Source of the DNA: Micromonospora ureilytica
GTDB lineage: Bacteria > Actinomycetota > Actinomycetes > Mycobacteriales > Micromonosporaceae
DNA: 64,000 nt
Assembly: GCF_015751765.1 (NCBI RefSeq)
Contig: NZ_JADOTX010000001.1
Span: forward strand, 248,001 to 312,000
Direction: 5' to 3'
The notes beneath the pieces are model-generated. The model worked only from the letters and a program-made list of their open reading frames with translations. It did not search any database and had not been told where the DNA came from. Position 1 is the first letter of the stretch; each line of letters begins with the position of its first letter. A program made the position numbers and the translations under genes. Shown piece after piece: positions 35,542 through 44,712 of this stretch.

Positions 35542-35923
35542 CCGTCGAGCCCGTCGCCACACCCGGCCGCTGGGCCGATCCTCGCCGGGGGTGAGCTGTC
35601 CGCAGCCGCCGCCGGGTGACCGCTGGGCGTCCGGTCGCCGCCTGCCACGCCCCGGTGGCCGGCTCGCGTCCGCTCGCTCACGCGTTGTCACCTCGTTGCA
35701 AATTGTCGCGCTGGGGCCGCACATGCCGGTCAGGTCGCCGCTCCGGCAGGCCGTGGCTGCGGATGGAGGGTAACGGCGTGGGCTCGCTCACCGCCACTGT
35801 GGTGCCGCCAACCGGGCAAACGTTATCCCATTGGTTTCGGACATTTGGTCCTATAACCGAATCTGTTCTCCGACCCTACCGCACTCGGCGATCACCTGGC
35901 TCCGGCGGGTTCGCAGCGCTCGT
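35542..35923. other. 382-bp intergenic region, locally AT-richer
   Basis: Lies between the WG-protein start and the end of the XRE-cupin gene (both minus). The part 35810-35880 is markedly richer in A/T than its surroundings (for example AAACGTTATCCCATTGG and CCTATAACCGAATCTG), so it likely holds the WG-gene promoter; TATAGGAC on the minus strand is a candidate -10. No RNA gene or conserved small ORF is visible. Confidence 0.5.
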
Positions 35924-36484
35924 TCAGGGATGCTCCATGATGAGGACGGCGAACGTGCCGGGAGCGAGCGCCTCGTAACGGTGCGGTGCGTCGCCGGGGA
36001 ACGTGGCGTAGTCACCGGGGTCGAGCTCGACAGGCGTCGCGTCGGGCCCCACCCGCAGTCGGCCGGCGGCGACCACCACGTGCTCGATGCTGCGGGGGGT
36101 GTGTCCGTGGCCGGCTCGGACCGCGCCCGGTTCCAGCCTGATCAGGTAGACGTCCCGGCGCAGGTGCGCCGCACCGGCGCTGAGCAGCGTTCCGCTGAAG
36201 TCGGCCTGCTCGGAGCGGACGTGGGGCCCGTCCCCGGCCCGGATGACCCGTACGCCGTCGTCGACGGGCTCCACCAGCCGGCTGAACGGCACACCCAGTG
36301 CGACGCCCAGGGCCCAGAGCGTCTCCACGCTCGGATTGCCGGTGCCCGACTCCAGTTGGGAGAGGGTGGACTTGGCCACCCCCGCCCGGCGGGCCAGTTC
36401 GGTCAGCGAGATGCCGACCCGTTCCCGCTCCCGGCGCAGGGCGGCGGCGATGGTGGCCAGCGGGGCAGCCGGTTCCGAAGGCAT
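35924..36484 (-). CDS. XRE-family regulator with C-terminal cupin
   Basis: 186 residues. An N-terminal HTH (about 8-65; SLTELARRAGVAKSTLSQLESG) is followed by a cupin_2 barrel (about 105-180; HTPRSIEHVVVAAGRLRVG ... YATFPGDAPHRYEAL). Metal-binding histidines are partly conserved: H126 region, H134 region and the terminal PHRY. This is the SutR/PuuR-like class that senses a small ligand and controls an amine, amino-acid or transport gene. No such target adjoins it: its neighbours are the WG gene and a DUF3043 gene. ATG 36484. The upstream gap holds short dyads such as CGAACGTTCG (36503-36512) that could be its own operator. Confidence 0.88.
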   Translation of the reverse strand: MPSEPAAPLATIAAALRRERERVGISLTELARRAGVAKSTLSQLESGTGNPSVETLWALGVALGVPFSRLVEPVDDGVRVIRAGDGPHVRSEQADFSGTLLSAGAAHLRRDVYLIRLEPGAVRAGHGHTPRSIEHVVVAAGRLRVGPDATPVELDPGDYATFPGDAPHRYEALAPGTFAVLIMEHP

Positions 36485-36559
36485 GCCTTCGCTCCATTGG
36501 GTCGAACGTTCGGTCTGGCGAACAACGGCAACCCGTTCAGCATGGTGAACGCATGCCAG

Positions 36560-36633
36560 GATCCGCGCAGTTACGGCGAAACTGCTGCCTCTGAGATGGC
36601 TGAGGCAGCAGTTTCGCTGATGTTGCGCGGATC
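36560..36633. repeat. Large two-part intergenic palindrome
   Basis: Inner arms GCGAAACTGCTGCCT (36576-36590) and its complement at 36603-36617 are perfect. Outer arms GATCCGCGCA (36560-36569) and TGCGCGGATC (36624-36633) are also perfect; the 6-nt segments between them do not pair. It lies between the XRE-cupin and DUF3043 genes, both minus, and can act as terminator for DUF3043. Confidence 0.8.
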
Positions 36634-36658
36634 TTGGGGTGCGGTGCGGAGCCCGGGG

Positions 36659-37252
36659 TCAGACCTTGTCGCCGAGCTTGACCTGGGGCGCCGGAGCGCG
36701 CATCCGCCGGAAGGTGATCGACCGCATGACCGCGTAGAGGAAAAGCGAGCCCATCCGCTGGCCGGTCTTCGGGAAACGCTCCCGGACCAGCCTGCTGATC
36801 TTGCGGCAGATCAGCACCGAGTCGACGACCACGCCGAGCGCCAGTGCGCCCCAGAGCACGTTGGAAATCAACCGGACCAGCGGCGGCATGGCCGCGTTCG
36901 ACCCGATCAGCACGATCAGCGCGCCGCCGAAGAACCAGGTGCCGACGGTACGACGGGAGTCGACCACGTTGCGGGCCAGCAGCCGCTCCGGGCCACGGTC
37001 GCGGGGGCCACCCTCACGGCGGAACTCCGAAGCGGCCTCGGCGCGCAGCTGGCGGCGACGCTCCCGCTCCTCCTCCTTGGTGAGGGGGCGGGTGGGGCCG
37101 GCCGGGCGACGGCCGACGGTCGGCCGCTTGGGCGTCTCCCGACCCTTGGCGGGGGTGTAACCCCGGGAACGCTCAGCGGTCTCCTCGGGGGTCACCGAGG
37201 AGACGGCCTCGTCGACGAGGTCGGTGGACTTGCGGCGAAAGAGCGACGGCAC
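36659..37252 (-). CDS. DUF3043 membrane protein
   Basis: 197 residues from GTG 37252 (VPSLFRRKSTDLVDEAV). A charged N-terminal half contains the GYTPAKGRETPKRPTVGRR segment typical of DUF3043 and a basic helix (TKEEERERRRQLRAEAASEFR). Two membrane helices follow (about 118-136 and 143-162), then a conserved RKISRLVRERFP and RRMRAPAPQVKLGDKV tail. The family is restricted to actinobacteria, and its function is unknown to me. The open frame to 37300 has a poorer start. It is divergent from nothing; murA ends about 115 bp upstream on the same strand. Confidence 0.85.
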   Translation of the reverse strand: MPSLFRRKSTDLVDEAVSSVTPEETAERSRGYTPAKGRETPKRPTVGRRPAGPTRPLTKEEERERRRQLRAEAASEFRREGGPRDRGPERLLARNVVDSRRTVGTWFFGGALIVLIGSNAAMPPLVRLISNVLWGALALGVVVDSVLICRKISRLVRERFPKTGQRMGSLFLYAVMRSITFRRMRAPAPQVKLGDKV

Positions 37253-37367
37253 GCGGCAAGGGTAGCCAACGTCCCGCGCCCGGTGCACATCGCGGTGCAA
37301 TGGGCGACGGCCCCAGGTCGCAGGGTCGCGAGCTGGAGCCGTCGTGACGAACGAAGAGTGACTGAGG

Positions 37368-38723
37368 TTACGGACGCTCGGCGTGCGCGCCCAGGTCGGC
37401 GAGCTTCGCCTCGAAGTCCTCGTAGCCCCGGTTGATCAGGTCCACGCCGTACACCCGGGAGGTGCCCTCGGCCGCGAGCGCCGCGATCAGGTGGCTGAAC
37501 CCGGCCCGCAGGTCCGGGATGACCAGGTCGGCGGCGTGCAGCTTGCTCGGCCCGGCGATCACCGCGGAGTGCTTGAAGTTGCGCCGGCCGAAGCGGCACG
37601 GGGTGCCGCCGAGGCAGTCCCGGTAGACCTGGATGTTGGCGCCCATCGAGTTGAGGGCCTCGGTGTAGCCCAGCCGCTGCTCGTAGACCGTCTCGTGGAC
37701 GATCGACAGGCCACGGGCCTGGGTCAGCGCCACGACCAGCGGCTGCTGCCAGTCGGTCATGAAGCCGGGGTGCACGTCGGTCTCCAGCGCCACCGCGTTC
37801 AGCTCGCCACCCGGGTGCCAGAAGCGGATGCCACCCTCCTGGCCGGGGTCGCCCAGCTTCGGCGCGCGGGCGTCGGTGACCTCGTACTCGCCGCCGACCG
37901 AGCGGAAGATGTTCAGGAAGGTCATCATGTCGGCCTGCTGCGCGCCGAGCACCTCGACGTGACCACGGGTCGCCAGGGCGGCGGCCGCCCAGCTCGCCGC
38001 CTCGATCCGGTCCGGGATCGGCCGGTGGGTGTAGCCGTGCAGCTTGGGCACGCCCTGAATCTCGATCACCCGGTCGGTGTGGACCTTGATGATCGCGCCC
38101 ATCTTCTGCAGGATGCAGATCAGGTCGATGATCTCCGGCTCCACCGCGGCGTTGCGCAGCTCGGTGACGCCCTCGGCCATCACGGCGGTCAGCAGCACCT
38201 GCTCGGTGGCGCCGACGCTCGGGTACGGCAGGGCGAACTTGGTGCCGTGCAGCCCGTTCGGCGCGGACAGGTGCAACCCCTCGGGCCGCTTCTCGACAGT
38301 GGCGCCGAACTCGCGCAGCGCCTGGAGGTGGAAGTCGATCGGGCGCGGGCCGATGTGGCAGCCGCCCAGGTCCGGGATGAACGCGTGCCCGAGCCGGTGC
38401 AGCAGCGGGCCGCAGAACAGGATCGGAATCCGGCTGGAACCGGCGTGCACGTTGATCTGGTCGGTGCTGGCGCTCTCCACGTTCGCCGGGTCGAAGACGA
38501 GCTCGCCGTCCTCGGCGCCGTCGGTGACCTTGACGCCGTGCAGGCCGAGCAGACCCCGGACCACCTCGACGTCGCGGATCTTCGGCACGTCGAACAGTCG
38601 GCTCGGGCTGTCGCCGAGGAGCGCGGCGACCATCGCCTTCGAAACCAGGTTCTTCGCGCCGCGCACGCGGATCCGCCCTTCGAGCGGAGTGCCTCCGTGA
38701 ACGACCAGGACGTCGTCGGTCAA
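37368..38723 (-). CDS. murA: UDP-N-acetylglucosamine 1-carboxyvinyltransferase
   Basis: First committed step of peptidoglycan synthesis, 451 residues. The Lys25 region GAKN binds the substrate, and the active-site loop LGGCHIGPRPIDFH contains Cys122. This is the fosfomycin-sensitive Cys form, unlike mycobacterial MurA which has Asp there. RDCLGGTPCRFGRRNFKHSAVI is in the C-terminal domain. The start codon is TTG 38723, supported by GGAGG 6 nt upstream and by family N-terminus alignment (MTDDVLVVHGGTPLEGRIRVRGAKN). Two segments (GPRPIDFHLQ and the C-terminal HLIAALAAEGTSRVYGVDLINRGYEDFEAKL) are normal, so it appears functional. Confidence 0.92.
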   Translation of the reverse strand: MTDDVLVVHGGTPLEGRIRVRGAKNLVSKAMVAALLGDSPSRLFDVPKIRDVEVVRGLLGLHGVKVTDGAEDGELVFDPANVESASTDQINVHAGSSRIPILFCGPLLHRLGHAFIPDLGGCHIGPRPIDFHLQALREFGATVEKRPEGLHLSAPNGLHGTKFALPYPSVGATEQVLLTAVMAEGVTELRNAAVEPEIIDLICILQKMGAIIKVHTDRVIEIQGVPKLHGYTHRPIPDRIEAASWAAAALATRGHVEVLGAQQADMMTFLNIFRSVGGEYEVTDARAPKLGDPGQEGGIRFWHPGGELNAVALETDVHPGFMTDWQQPLVVALTQARGLSIVHETVYEQRLGYTEALNSMGANIQVYRDCLGGTPCRFGRRNFKHSAVIAGPSKLHAADLVIPDLRAGFSHLIAALAAEGTSRVYGVDLINRGYEDFEAKLADLGAHAERP

Positions 38724-38935
38724 CGCAACCTCCAGCGCGTCGGTGCTGCAGTGTTATTGGTGGGGCGCCTGAGCTTTCTCGCTACCCCGGATGCGGCCAT
38801 ATCGAAACGGCCCGCGTGTGTCGTCGCTTGGGCAGCATAGCCCTCGGTGACGAAAAAGGACTCGGTCACATCGGCGTGTGTGGCATTAATCGGTGATCCG
38901 GCACTTTTGCGTACCAAGAGCGCTACGGATCGTGA

Positions 38936-40144
38936 TCAGGGCATCGTCGGCGGCGGAGTGTCCGCACCGGGCAGGGCGAGCATCTGATCCAGCGCGACCC
39001 GGGCGTGGTGCGCGGTGTCCGCGTCCACCGTGATCTGGTTGGCGACCCGGCCCGCGACCAGCTCCTCCAGTGCCCAGACGAGGTGCGGCAGATCGATCCG
39101 GTTCATCGTCGAGCAGTAGCAGACGGCCTTGTCCAGGAACATGATCTGCTTGTCCGGGTGCGCCAGCGCGAGCCGGCGGACCAGGTTCAGCTCGGTGCCG
39201 AGCGCCCACGCCGAGCCGGCCGGAGCCGCCTCGATCGTCCTGATGATGTATTCGGTGGAGCCGACGTAGTCGGAGGCCGTCACCACCTCGTGCCGGCACT
39301 CCGGGTGAACCAGGACGTTGACCCCGGGCACCCGCTCCCGTATGTCGTTGACGCTGTCCAGCGTGAACCGGCCGTGCACCGAGCAGTGCCCCCGCCACAG
39401 GATCATCTTCGCGTCGCGCAGCTGCTCCGGGGTGAGCCCGCCGCCGGGCTTGTGCGGGTCGTAGAGCACGCAGTCGTCCAGCGACAGGCCCATCTCCAGC
39501 ACCGCCGTGTTGCGGCCCAGGTGCTGATCCGGCAGGAAGAACACCTTCGACCCCTGCTCGAAGGCCCAGTCCAGGGCGCGCTTGGCGTTGGACGAGGTGC
39601 AGACCACGCCGCCGTTGCGACCCACGAAACCCTTGATGTCGGCCGAGGAGTTCATGTACGTCACCGGCACGGTCTCGCCGGCGATGCCCAGCTCGGTCAG
39701 CGTGTCCCACGCGGCCTCGACCTGGCCCAGGACCGCCATGTCCGCCATCGAGCAACCCGCCGCGAGGTCGGGCAGGATCACCCGCTGGGTGTCGGTGGTG
39801 AGGATGTCGGCGCTCTCGGCCATGAAGTGCACGCCGCAGAAGACGATGTACTCCGCGTCCGGGCGGGCCGCGGCCTCCCGGGCAAGCTTGAACGAGTCGC
39901 CGGTCACGTCGGCGAACTGGATCACCTCGTCGCGCTGGTAGTGGTGCCCCAGCACGAAGACCCTGCTGCCGAGCTTCGCCTTCGCGGCGGTGGCGCGGGC
40001 CACCAGATCCGGATCGCTGGGCGCCGGCAGGTCGCCCGGACACTCGACGCCGCGCTCGGTGTCGGGGTCGCTGCCCCGGCCGAGGAGCAGCAGAGCCGTC
40101 GCCGTGTTGGAGGGTTCCACCCAGGTCGAAGTCACGTAGCCCAT
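38936..40144 (-). CDS. nadA: Quinolinate synthase A
   Basis: [4Fe-4S] enzyme condensing iminoaspartate with dihydroxyacetone phosphate for de novo NAD synthesis; 402 residues. Three cluster cysteines are visible: C103 in VFCGVHFMAES, one in the central region (CSMADM or SVHGRF context) and one in CYCSTMN. Also typical are LGHHYQRDEVIQFAD, NSSADIKG and HPECRHEVV. ATG 40144 is used; GTG 40135 is a close alternative. nadB and nadC are not adjacent. The gene is divergent from glycerate kinase with a 59-bp gap, so promoters overlap. As an Fe-S enzyme it fits the nearby erpA and desulfurase genes. Confidence 0.93.
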   Translation of the reverse strand: MGYVTSTWVEPSNTATALLLLGRGSDPDTERGVECPGDLPAPSDPDLVARATAAKAKLGSRVFVLGHHYQRDEVIQFADVTGDSFKLAREAAARPDAEYIVFCGVHFMAESADILTTDTQRVILPDLAAGCSMADMAVLGQVEAAWDTLTELGIAGETVPVTYMNSSADIKGFVGRNGGVVCTSSNAKRALDWAFEQGSKVFFLPDQHLGRNTAVLEMGLSLDDCVLYDPHKPGGGLTPEQLRDAKMILWRGHCSVHGRFTLDSVNDIRERVPGVNVLVHPECRHEVVTASDYVGSTEYIIRTIEAAPAGSAWALGTELNLVRRLALAHPDKQIMFLDKAVCYCSTMNRIDLPHLVWALEELVAGRVANQITVDADTAHHARVALDQMLALPGADTPPPTMP

Positions 40145-40203
40145 GGTCCCACAGCAGGAGCGCGACGCAGCTCCGCTCGGTGTGGGCTGCCACACTGCTC
40201 GGC

Positions 40204-41343
40204 ATGCGCGTGCTGCTCTGCCCGGACAAGTTCGCCGGCACCCTGTCCGCACCGGAGGTGGCCGCCGCGGTCGCCGCCGGTTGGCGCACCGTCACCGACG
40301 GCGACGATCTGCTGATCCGGCCGCTCGCCGACGGTGGGCCGGGCTTCGTGGAGGTGCTCGCCGAAGCCCTCGGCGGTCGGCGGGTGCCGGTGCCGACTGT
40401 CGATCCGCTGGGCCGGCCGGCGGCCGGTGAGATCCTGCTCACCGCCGACGGCGCGACCGCCTATCTGGAGAGCGCGCAGGCGTGCGGCCTGCACCTGCTC
40501 TCCGCCGCCGAGCGCGACCCGAAGACCACCACCTCGTACGGGCTGGGTCTGCTGGTGGCCGCCGCGGTGGAGAGCGGCGCCCGCACGGTGGTGATCGGGC
40601 TGGGCGGCTCCGGCACCAACGACGGCGGCGGCGGAATGCTCGCCGCGCTGGGCGTGACCCCTCTCGACCAGGGCGGGGCGGCGCTGCCGTACGGCGGGGC
40701 GGCGCTCGCCGCGGTCGATGCGCTGGATGGCGCGCCCCGGCTGCGTGGCGTCCGGCTGGTCGCGGCCACCGACGTGGACAACCCCCTGCTCGGCCTGCAC
40801 GGCGCGAGCAACGTGTTCGGCCCGCAGAAGGGCGCCGACCGCGCTGACGTGCTGCTGCTCGACGCGGCCCTGGAGCGTTTCGCGGCGGTGCTGGAACGGG
40901 ACCTGGCCGGTTGCCCGGCGGGGCTGGGCACGCTGCCCGGAGGCGGGGCCGCCGGCGGCATCGGGGCGGCGCTGCTCGCCCTGGGCGGCGACTGCGAGTC
41001 GGGGATCGGCCTGGTCACCCGGGCCACCCGACTCGACGCCGCGTTGGACACCGCCGACCTGGTGATCACCGGGGAGGGGTCGTTCGACCACCAGTCGCTG
41101 CGCGGCAAGGTCGTCGCCGGGGTGGCCGGCGCCGCCCGCGACCGGGGAGTCCCCTGCGTGGTGGTGGCCGGGCAGGTCAGCACCGGCCGGCGGGAGGCCG
41201 CCTCGGCCGGGGTGACCGATGCGTACAGCCTGGTGGAGCACTTCGGCGGCGAGGAGAGCGGCGGGCTCGACGCCGCGCTGAGTCGGCCCGCGGAGGGGCT
41301 GCGCGAACTGGGCGTCCGGTTGGCCCGGCAGTGGAGCCGCTGA
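40204..41343 (+). CDS. Glycerate kinase
   Basis: 379-residue GarK/GlxK-type kinase making 2- or 3-phosphoglycerate from glycerate. Family marks: CPDKFAGTLSAPEVAAAVAAGW at the N-terminus, IRPLADGGPGFVEVL, GLGGSGTNDGGGGMLAALG, VATDVDNPLLG, and ITGEGSFDHQSLRGK. ATG 40204 is preferred over the longer frame from 40180. The 179-bp gap to the erpA-type gene contains a TACGAT -10-like box near 41430, so that gene has its own promoter. In M. tuberculosis the homologue (Rv2205c, from memory) has the same neighbours. Confidence 0.92.
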   Translation: MRVLLCPDKFAGTLSAPEVAAAVAAGWRTVTDGDDLLIRPLADGGPGFVEVLAEALGGRRVPVPTVDPLGRPAAGEILLTADGATAYLESAQACGLHLLSAAERDPKTTTSYGLGLLVAAAVESGARTVVIGLGGSGTNDGGGGMLAALGVTPLDQGGAALPYGGAALAAVDALDGAPRLRGVRLVAATDVDNPLLGLHGASNVFGPQKGADRADVLLLDAALERFAAVLERDLAGCPAGLGTLPGGGAAGGIGAALLALGGDCESGIGLVTRATRLDAALDTADLVITGEGSFDHQSLRGKVVAGVAGAARDRGVPCVVVAGQVSTGRREAASAGVTDAYSLVEHFGGEESGGLDAALSRPAEGLRELGVRLARQWSR

Positions 41344-41523
41344 GCATCCCGACCGCCCGTGTGCCCGCCGCCACTGGGGCCGACCTGGGGCGGGGGTCAC
41401 GCCACGCGGGTGAGCCCGGCCAAGGCGGCGTACGATCGGCTGAGGACCACAACCGGGAATCACTGGACGGCGCGCGACGTTGGCCAGTGCGTCCGGACCC
41501 AAACCGCGCAGGGAGACTTCCAC

Positions 41524-41892
41524 GTGACCACGCCAGCGCAGACCGAGTCGACCGAGGCCCAGGCCCCTACTTCCGTCGTCCTCACCGACGTCGCGGCGCA
41601 GAAGGTCAAGGCCCTGATCGAGCAGGAGGGCCGCGACGACCTGCGGCTCCGCGTCGCCGTGCAGCCGGGCGGCTGCTCCGGCCTGCGGTACCAGCTCTTC
41701 TTCGACGAGCGTTCGCTCGACGGTGACGTCGTGACCGACTTCGGCGGTGTAGGGGTCGTCGTCGACCGGATGAGCGCCCCGTACCTTTCCGGCGCGACTA
41801 TCGACTTCGCCGACCGGATCGACGCCCAGGGCTTCACCATCGACAACCCCAACGCGGGCAGCTCCTGCGCCTGCGGTGACTCGTTCAACTGA
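41524..41892 (+). CDS. erpA: A-type iron-sulfur cluster insertion protein (ErpA/IscA family)
   Basis: 122 residues from GTG 41524 with AGGGAGA upstream. The three ligand cysteines are C51 in PGGCSGLRY, and C115 and C117 in SSCACGDSFN. It carries or inserts Fe-S clusters into target enzymes. Likely clients close by are NadA, LipA and the Rieske protein QcrA; this is inference from context. The open frame extends upstream to 41359, but that part is not family-like. A terminator hairpin follows at 41913-41944. Confidence 0.93.
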   Translation: MTTPAQTESTEAQAPTSVVLTDVAAQKVKALIEQEGRDDLRLRVAVQPGGCSGLRYQLFFDERSLDGDVVTDFGGVGVVVDRMSAPYLSGATIDFADRIDAQGFTIDNPNAGSSCACGDSFN

Positions 41893-41912
41893 GTCACACC
41901 ACACACCAGCGA

Positions 41913-41944
41913 CGATGGGGCCGTTCTTCGGGACGGCCCCATCG
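41913..41944 (+). terminator. Terminator after erpA
   Basis: CGATGGGGCCGT (41913-41924) pairs with ACGGCCCCATCG (41933-41944) around an 8-nt loop, 20 bp past the erpA stop. No long T-run follows, as is common in high-GC actinobacteria. Confidence 0.8.
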
Positions 41945-42054
41945 CCGTACCGGTCGGCGGTCGCAGCGGCCCGGGAGCGATCCCGGAGGGTGCCGTGGCG
42001 GGCTGGTTGCCGTTGTCCGACCGAGCGGTGACCATCGGGTTGCCGTCCCGGTAG

Positions 42055-43071
<1,017 letters not shown>

Positions 43072-43100
43072 TCCCCCCACGCCCACCCCATCCCAGGGGG

Positions 43101-43328
43101 TCAGTGGGTGCGGCGGACGTCGTAGGCGGGGCCTTCGGGGCCGTTGACGGAGCCGAGGAACTCCTGGCCACGCATCCGGCACCAGGCGGGGATGTCGACA
43201 GCCGCCGCCGGATCGTCGGCCAGCACCCGGACCACAGTGCCGACCGGCACCTCGGGCATCCGTCGCGCCGCCGCGATCACGGGCAGCGGGCAGCGTTGCC
43301 CCCGACAGTCGATCACCTCGTCCGGCAT
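43101..43328 (-). CDS. TusA-family sulfurtransferase
   Basis: 75 residues, starting MPDEVIDCRGQRCPLPVIAAAR. The CPxP motif is present as QRCPLPV, whose Cys13 accepts persulfide sulfur; a second Cys (C8) precedes it and Cys50 lies in the core. ATG 43328 is used; GTG 43334 would give a 4-bp GTGA overlap with the desulfurase stop and is equally plausible, so the pair is translationally coupled. The coupling implies that the desulfurase passes sulfur to this protein. The final acceptor (tRNA thiolation, cofactor or Fe-S) is not visible. Confidence 0.88.
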   Translation of the reverse strand: MPDEVIDCRGQRCPLPVIAAARRMPEVPVGTVVRVLADDPAAAVDIPAWCRMRGQEFLGSVNGPEGPAYDVRRTH

Positions 43329-43330
43329 CG

Positions 43331-44482
43331 TCACAGCCCCACCACCCCGGCCTCGGCGCGCAGCCCGGCGACGATCCCGGGCAAGTCGGTCAGGAACCGC
43401 TCCACGTCCGCCTCGGTCGTCTCCCGGTGCAGGCTGACCCGCACGTTGCCGTGCGAGAGCACCCCCATCGCCTCCAGGACGTGCGACGGACGCAACGTGG
43501 ACGAGGTGCAGGACGAGCCGGACGACACGGCGAAGCCGCGCCGGTCCAGGGCGTGCAGCAGCGCCTCCCCGTCGACGTACAGGCAGGAGAAGGTGACCAG
43601 GTGGGGGAGCCGGAGCACCGGGTCGCCGACCACCTCCACGTCGGGCACCTCGGCCGCGACCCGCTCCCGGATCCGGTCCACCAGGGCGGCCAGCCGGGTC
43701 GCCTCGGCCGCCGCGTCGGCCGCCGCCGCGCGCAGGCTCGCCGCCGCCGCCACGACCGCGGGCAGGTTCACCACCCCGGGGGTACGTCCGCTCTCCCGCT
43801 CGTCGGCCGGCCAGGGTGACTCCCAGCGAGTGCCCTTGCGGACCGCCAGCACCCCCACCCCGGGTGGCCCGCCCCACTTGTGGGCGCTCGCGGTGAGCAC
43901 CGACCAACCGGCCGGCAGGGGCACCCGGCCCACCGACTGCGCCGCGTCCACGTACAGCGGCACACCCACGTCGGCGCACGCGGCCGCCGCCTCGGCGACC
44001 GGCTGCACCGTCCCCACCTCATGACTGGCGGTGATCAACGCGGCCAGCGCGACCCCCGGGGCCCGAACGGCTGTCGACCACGCGGTCAGGTCCAGTCGGC
44101 CCAGCCGGTCGACCGGCACCGCGGTGGCGGTCCCGCCCGCGCCGACGTGCCGTTCCGCCGCGTGCAGCACCGCCGAGTGCTCGATCGCCGAGTGCACAAG
44201 CGTCGACCCGACCCGCCGCCGCCCCGCCAGGCCCCCGAGCACCGCGCCGTGGGCTGCGGTCGTACCGCTGGGGGTGAAGGACACCTCATCGGCGCGGACG
44301 CCGAGCGTCAGCGCGGTGGCCTCGCGGGCGGCGTCGAGCAGTTGCCGGGCCCGGCGGGCCTGCGTGTACAGCTTGCCCGGGTCGGCCCAGCCGTCGTCGA
44401 GCGCGGCCAGCAGCGCCTGCCGCGCGACCGGATGCATCGGCGCGGCGGTCGCCGCGTCCAGGTAGACCGGGGATGCACTCAC
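43331..44482 (-). CDS. Cysteine desulfurase, NifS/IscS-like
   Basis: 383-residue class-V PLP aminotransferase. N-terminal YLDAATAAPMHP, PLP-binding Lys in LTASAHKWGGPPGVG, His in ITASHEVGTVQPV, and the catalytic cysteine in AVSSGSSCTSS on the flexible loop. It mobilises sulfur from cysteine. It is coupled to the TusA gene downstream and separated from ctaC by about 230 bp of divergent promoter space. The N-terminal His of the usual DNxAT motif is replaced (DAATAAPM). It is probably not the SufS of the suf operon, which has its own neighbours. Confidence 0.9.
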   Translation of the reverse strand: MSASPVYLDAATAAPMHPVARQALLAALDDGWADPGKLYTQARRARQLLDAAREATALTLGVRADEVSFTPSGTTAAHGAVLGGLAGRRRVGSTLVHSAIEHSAVLHAAERHVGAGGTATAVPVDRLGRLDLTAWSTAVRAPGVALAALITASHEVGTVQPVAEAAAACADVGVPLYVDAAQSVGRVPLPAGWSVLTASAHKWGGPPGVGVLAVRKGTRWESPWPADERESGRTPGVVNLPAVVAAAASLRAAAADAAAEATRLAALVDRIRERVAAEVPDVEVVGDPVLRLPHLVTFSCLYVDGEALLHALDRRGFAVSSGSSCTSSTLRPSHVLEAMGVLSHGNVRVSLHRETTEADVERFLTDLPGIVAGLRAEAGVVGL

Positions 44483-44712
44483 AGGCCCGCCTTCGTTCGC
44501 GGCTGCGGGGCTCGCAACCCCGGCTCACTCCTCGCACTCACAGATCAAGACGCTATCGCGGCGGTATGCCTAGGATCCCCCCGATGGGGGTCGGACAGTG
44601 ACCCCACCACGGCCGAGTCCGTCATGGTCGAGTAATCTGCGACCGTCGGTGACGCCTTTGCCGCCGGTGCTGACGAAGGACGCACCGCGGCGCGCTAGGG
44701 AGGCAGGACCAG

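Noticed and set aside
35542..35923. Hidden small gene or ncRNA in the gap before the WG gene
   Set aside because: No ribosome site plus conserved ORF and no strong RNA fold seen; treated as promoter region.
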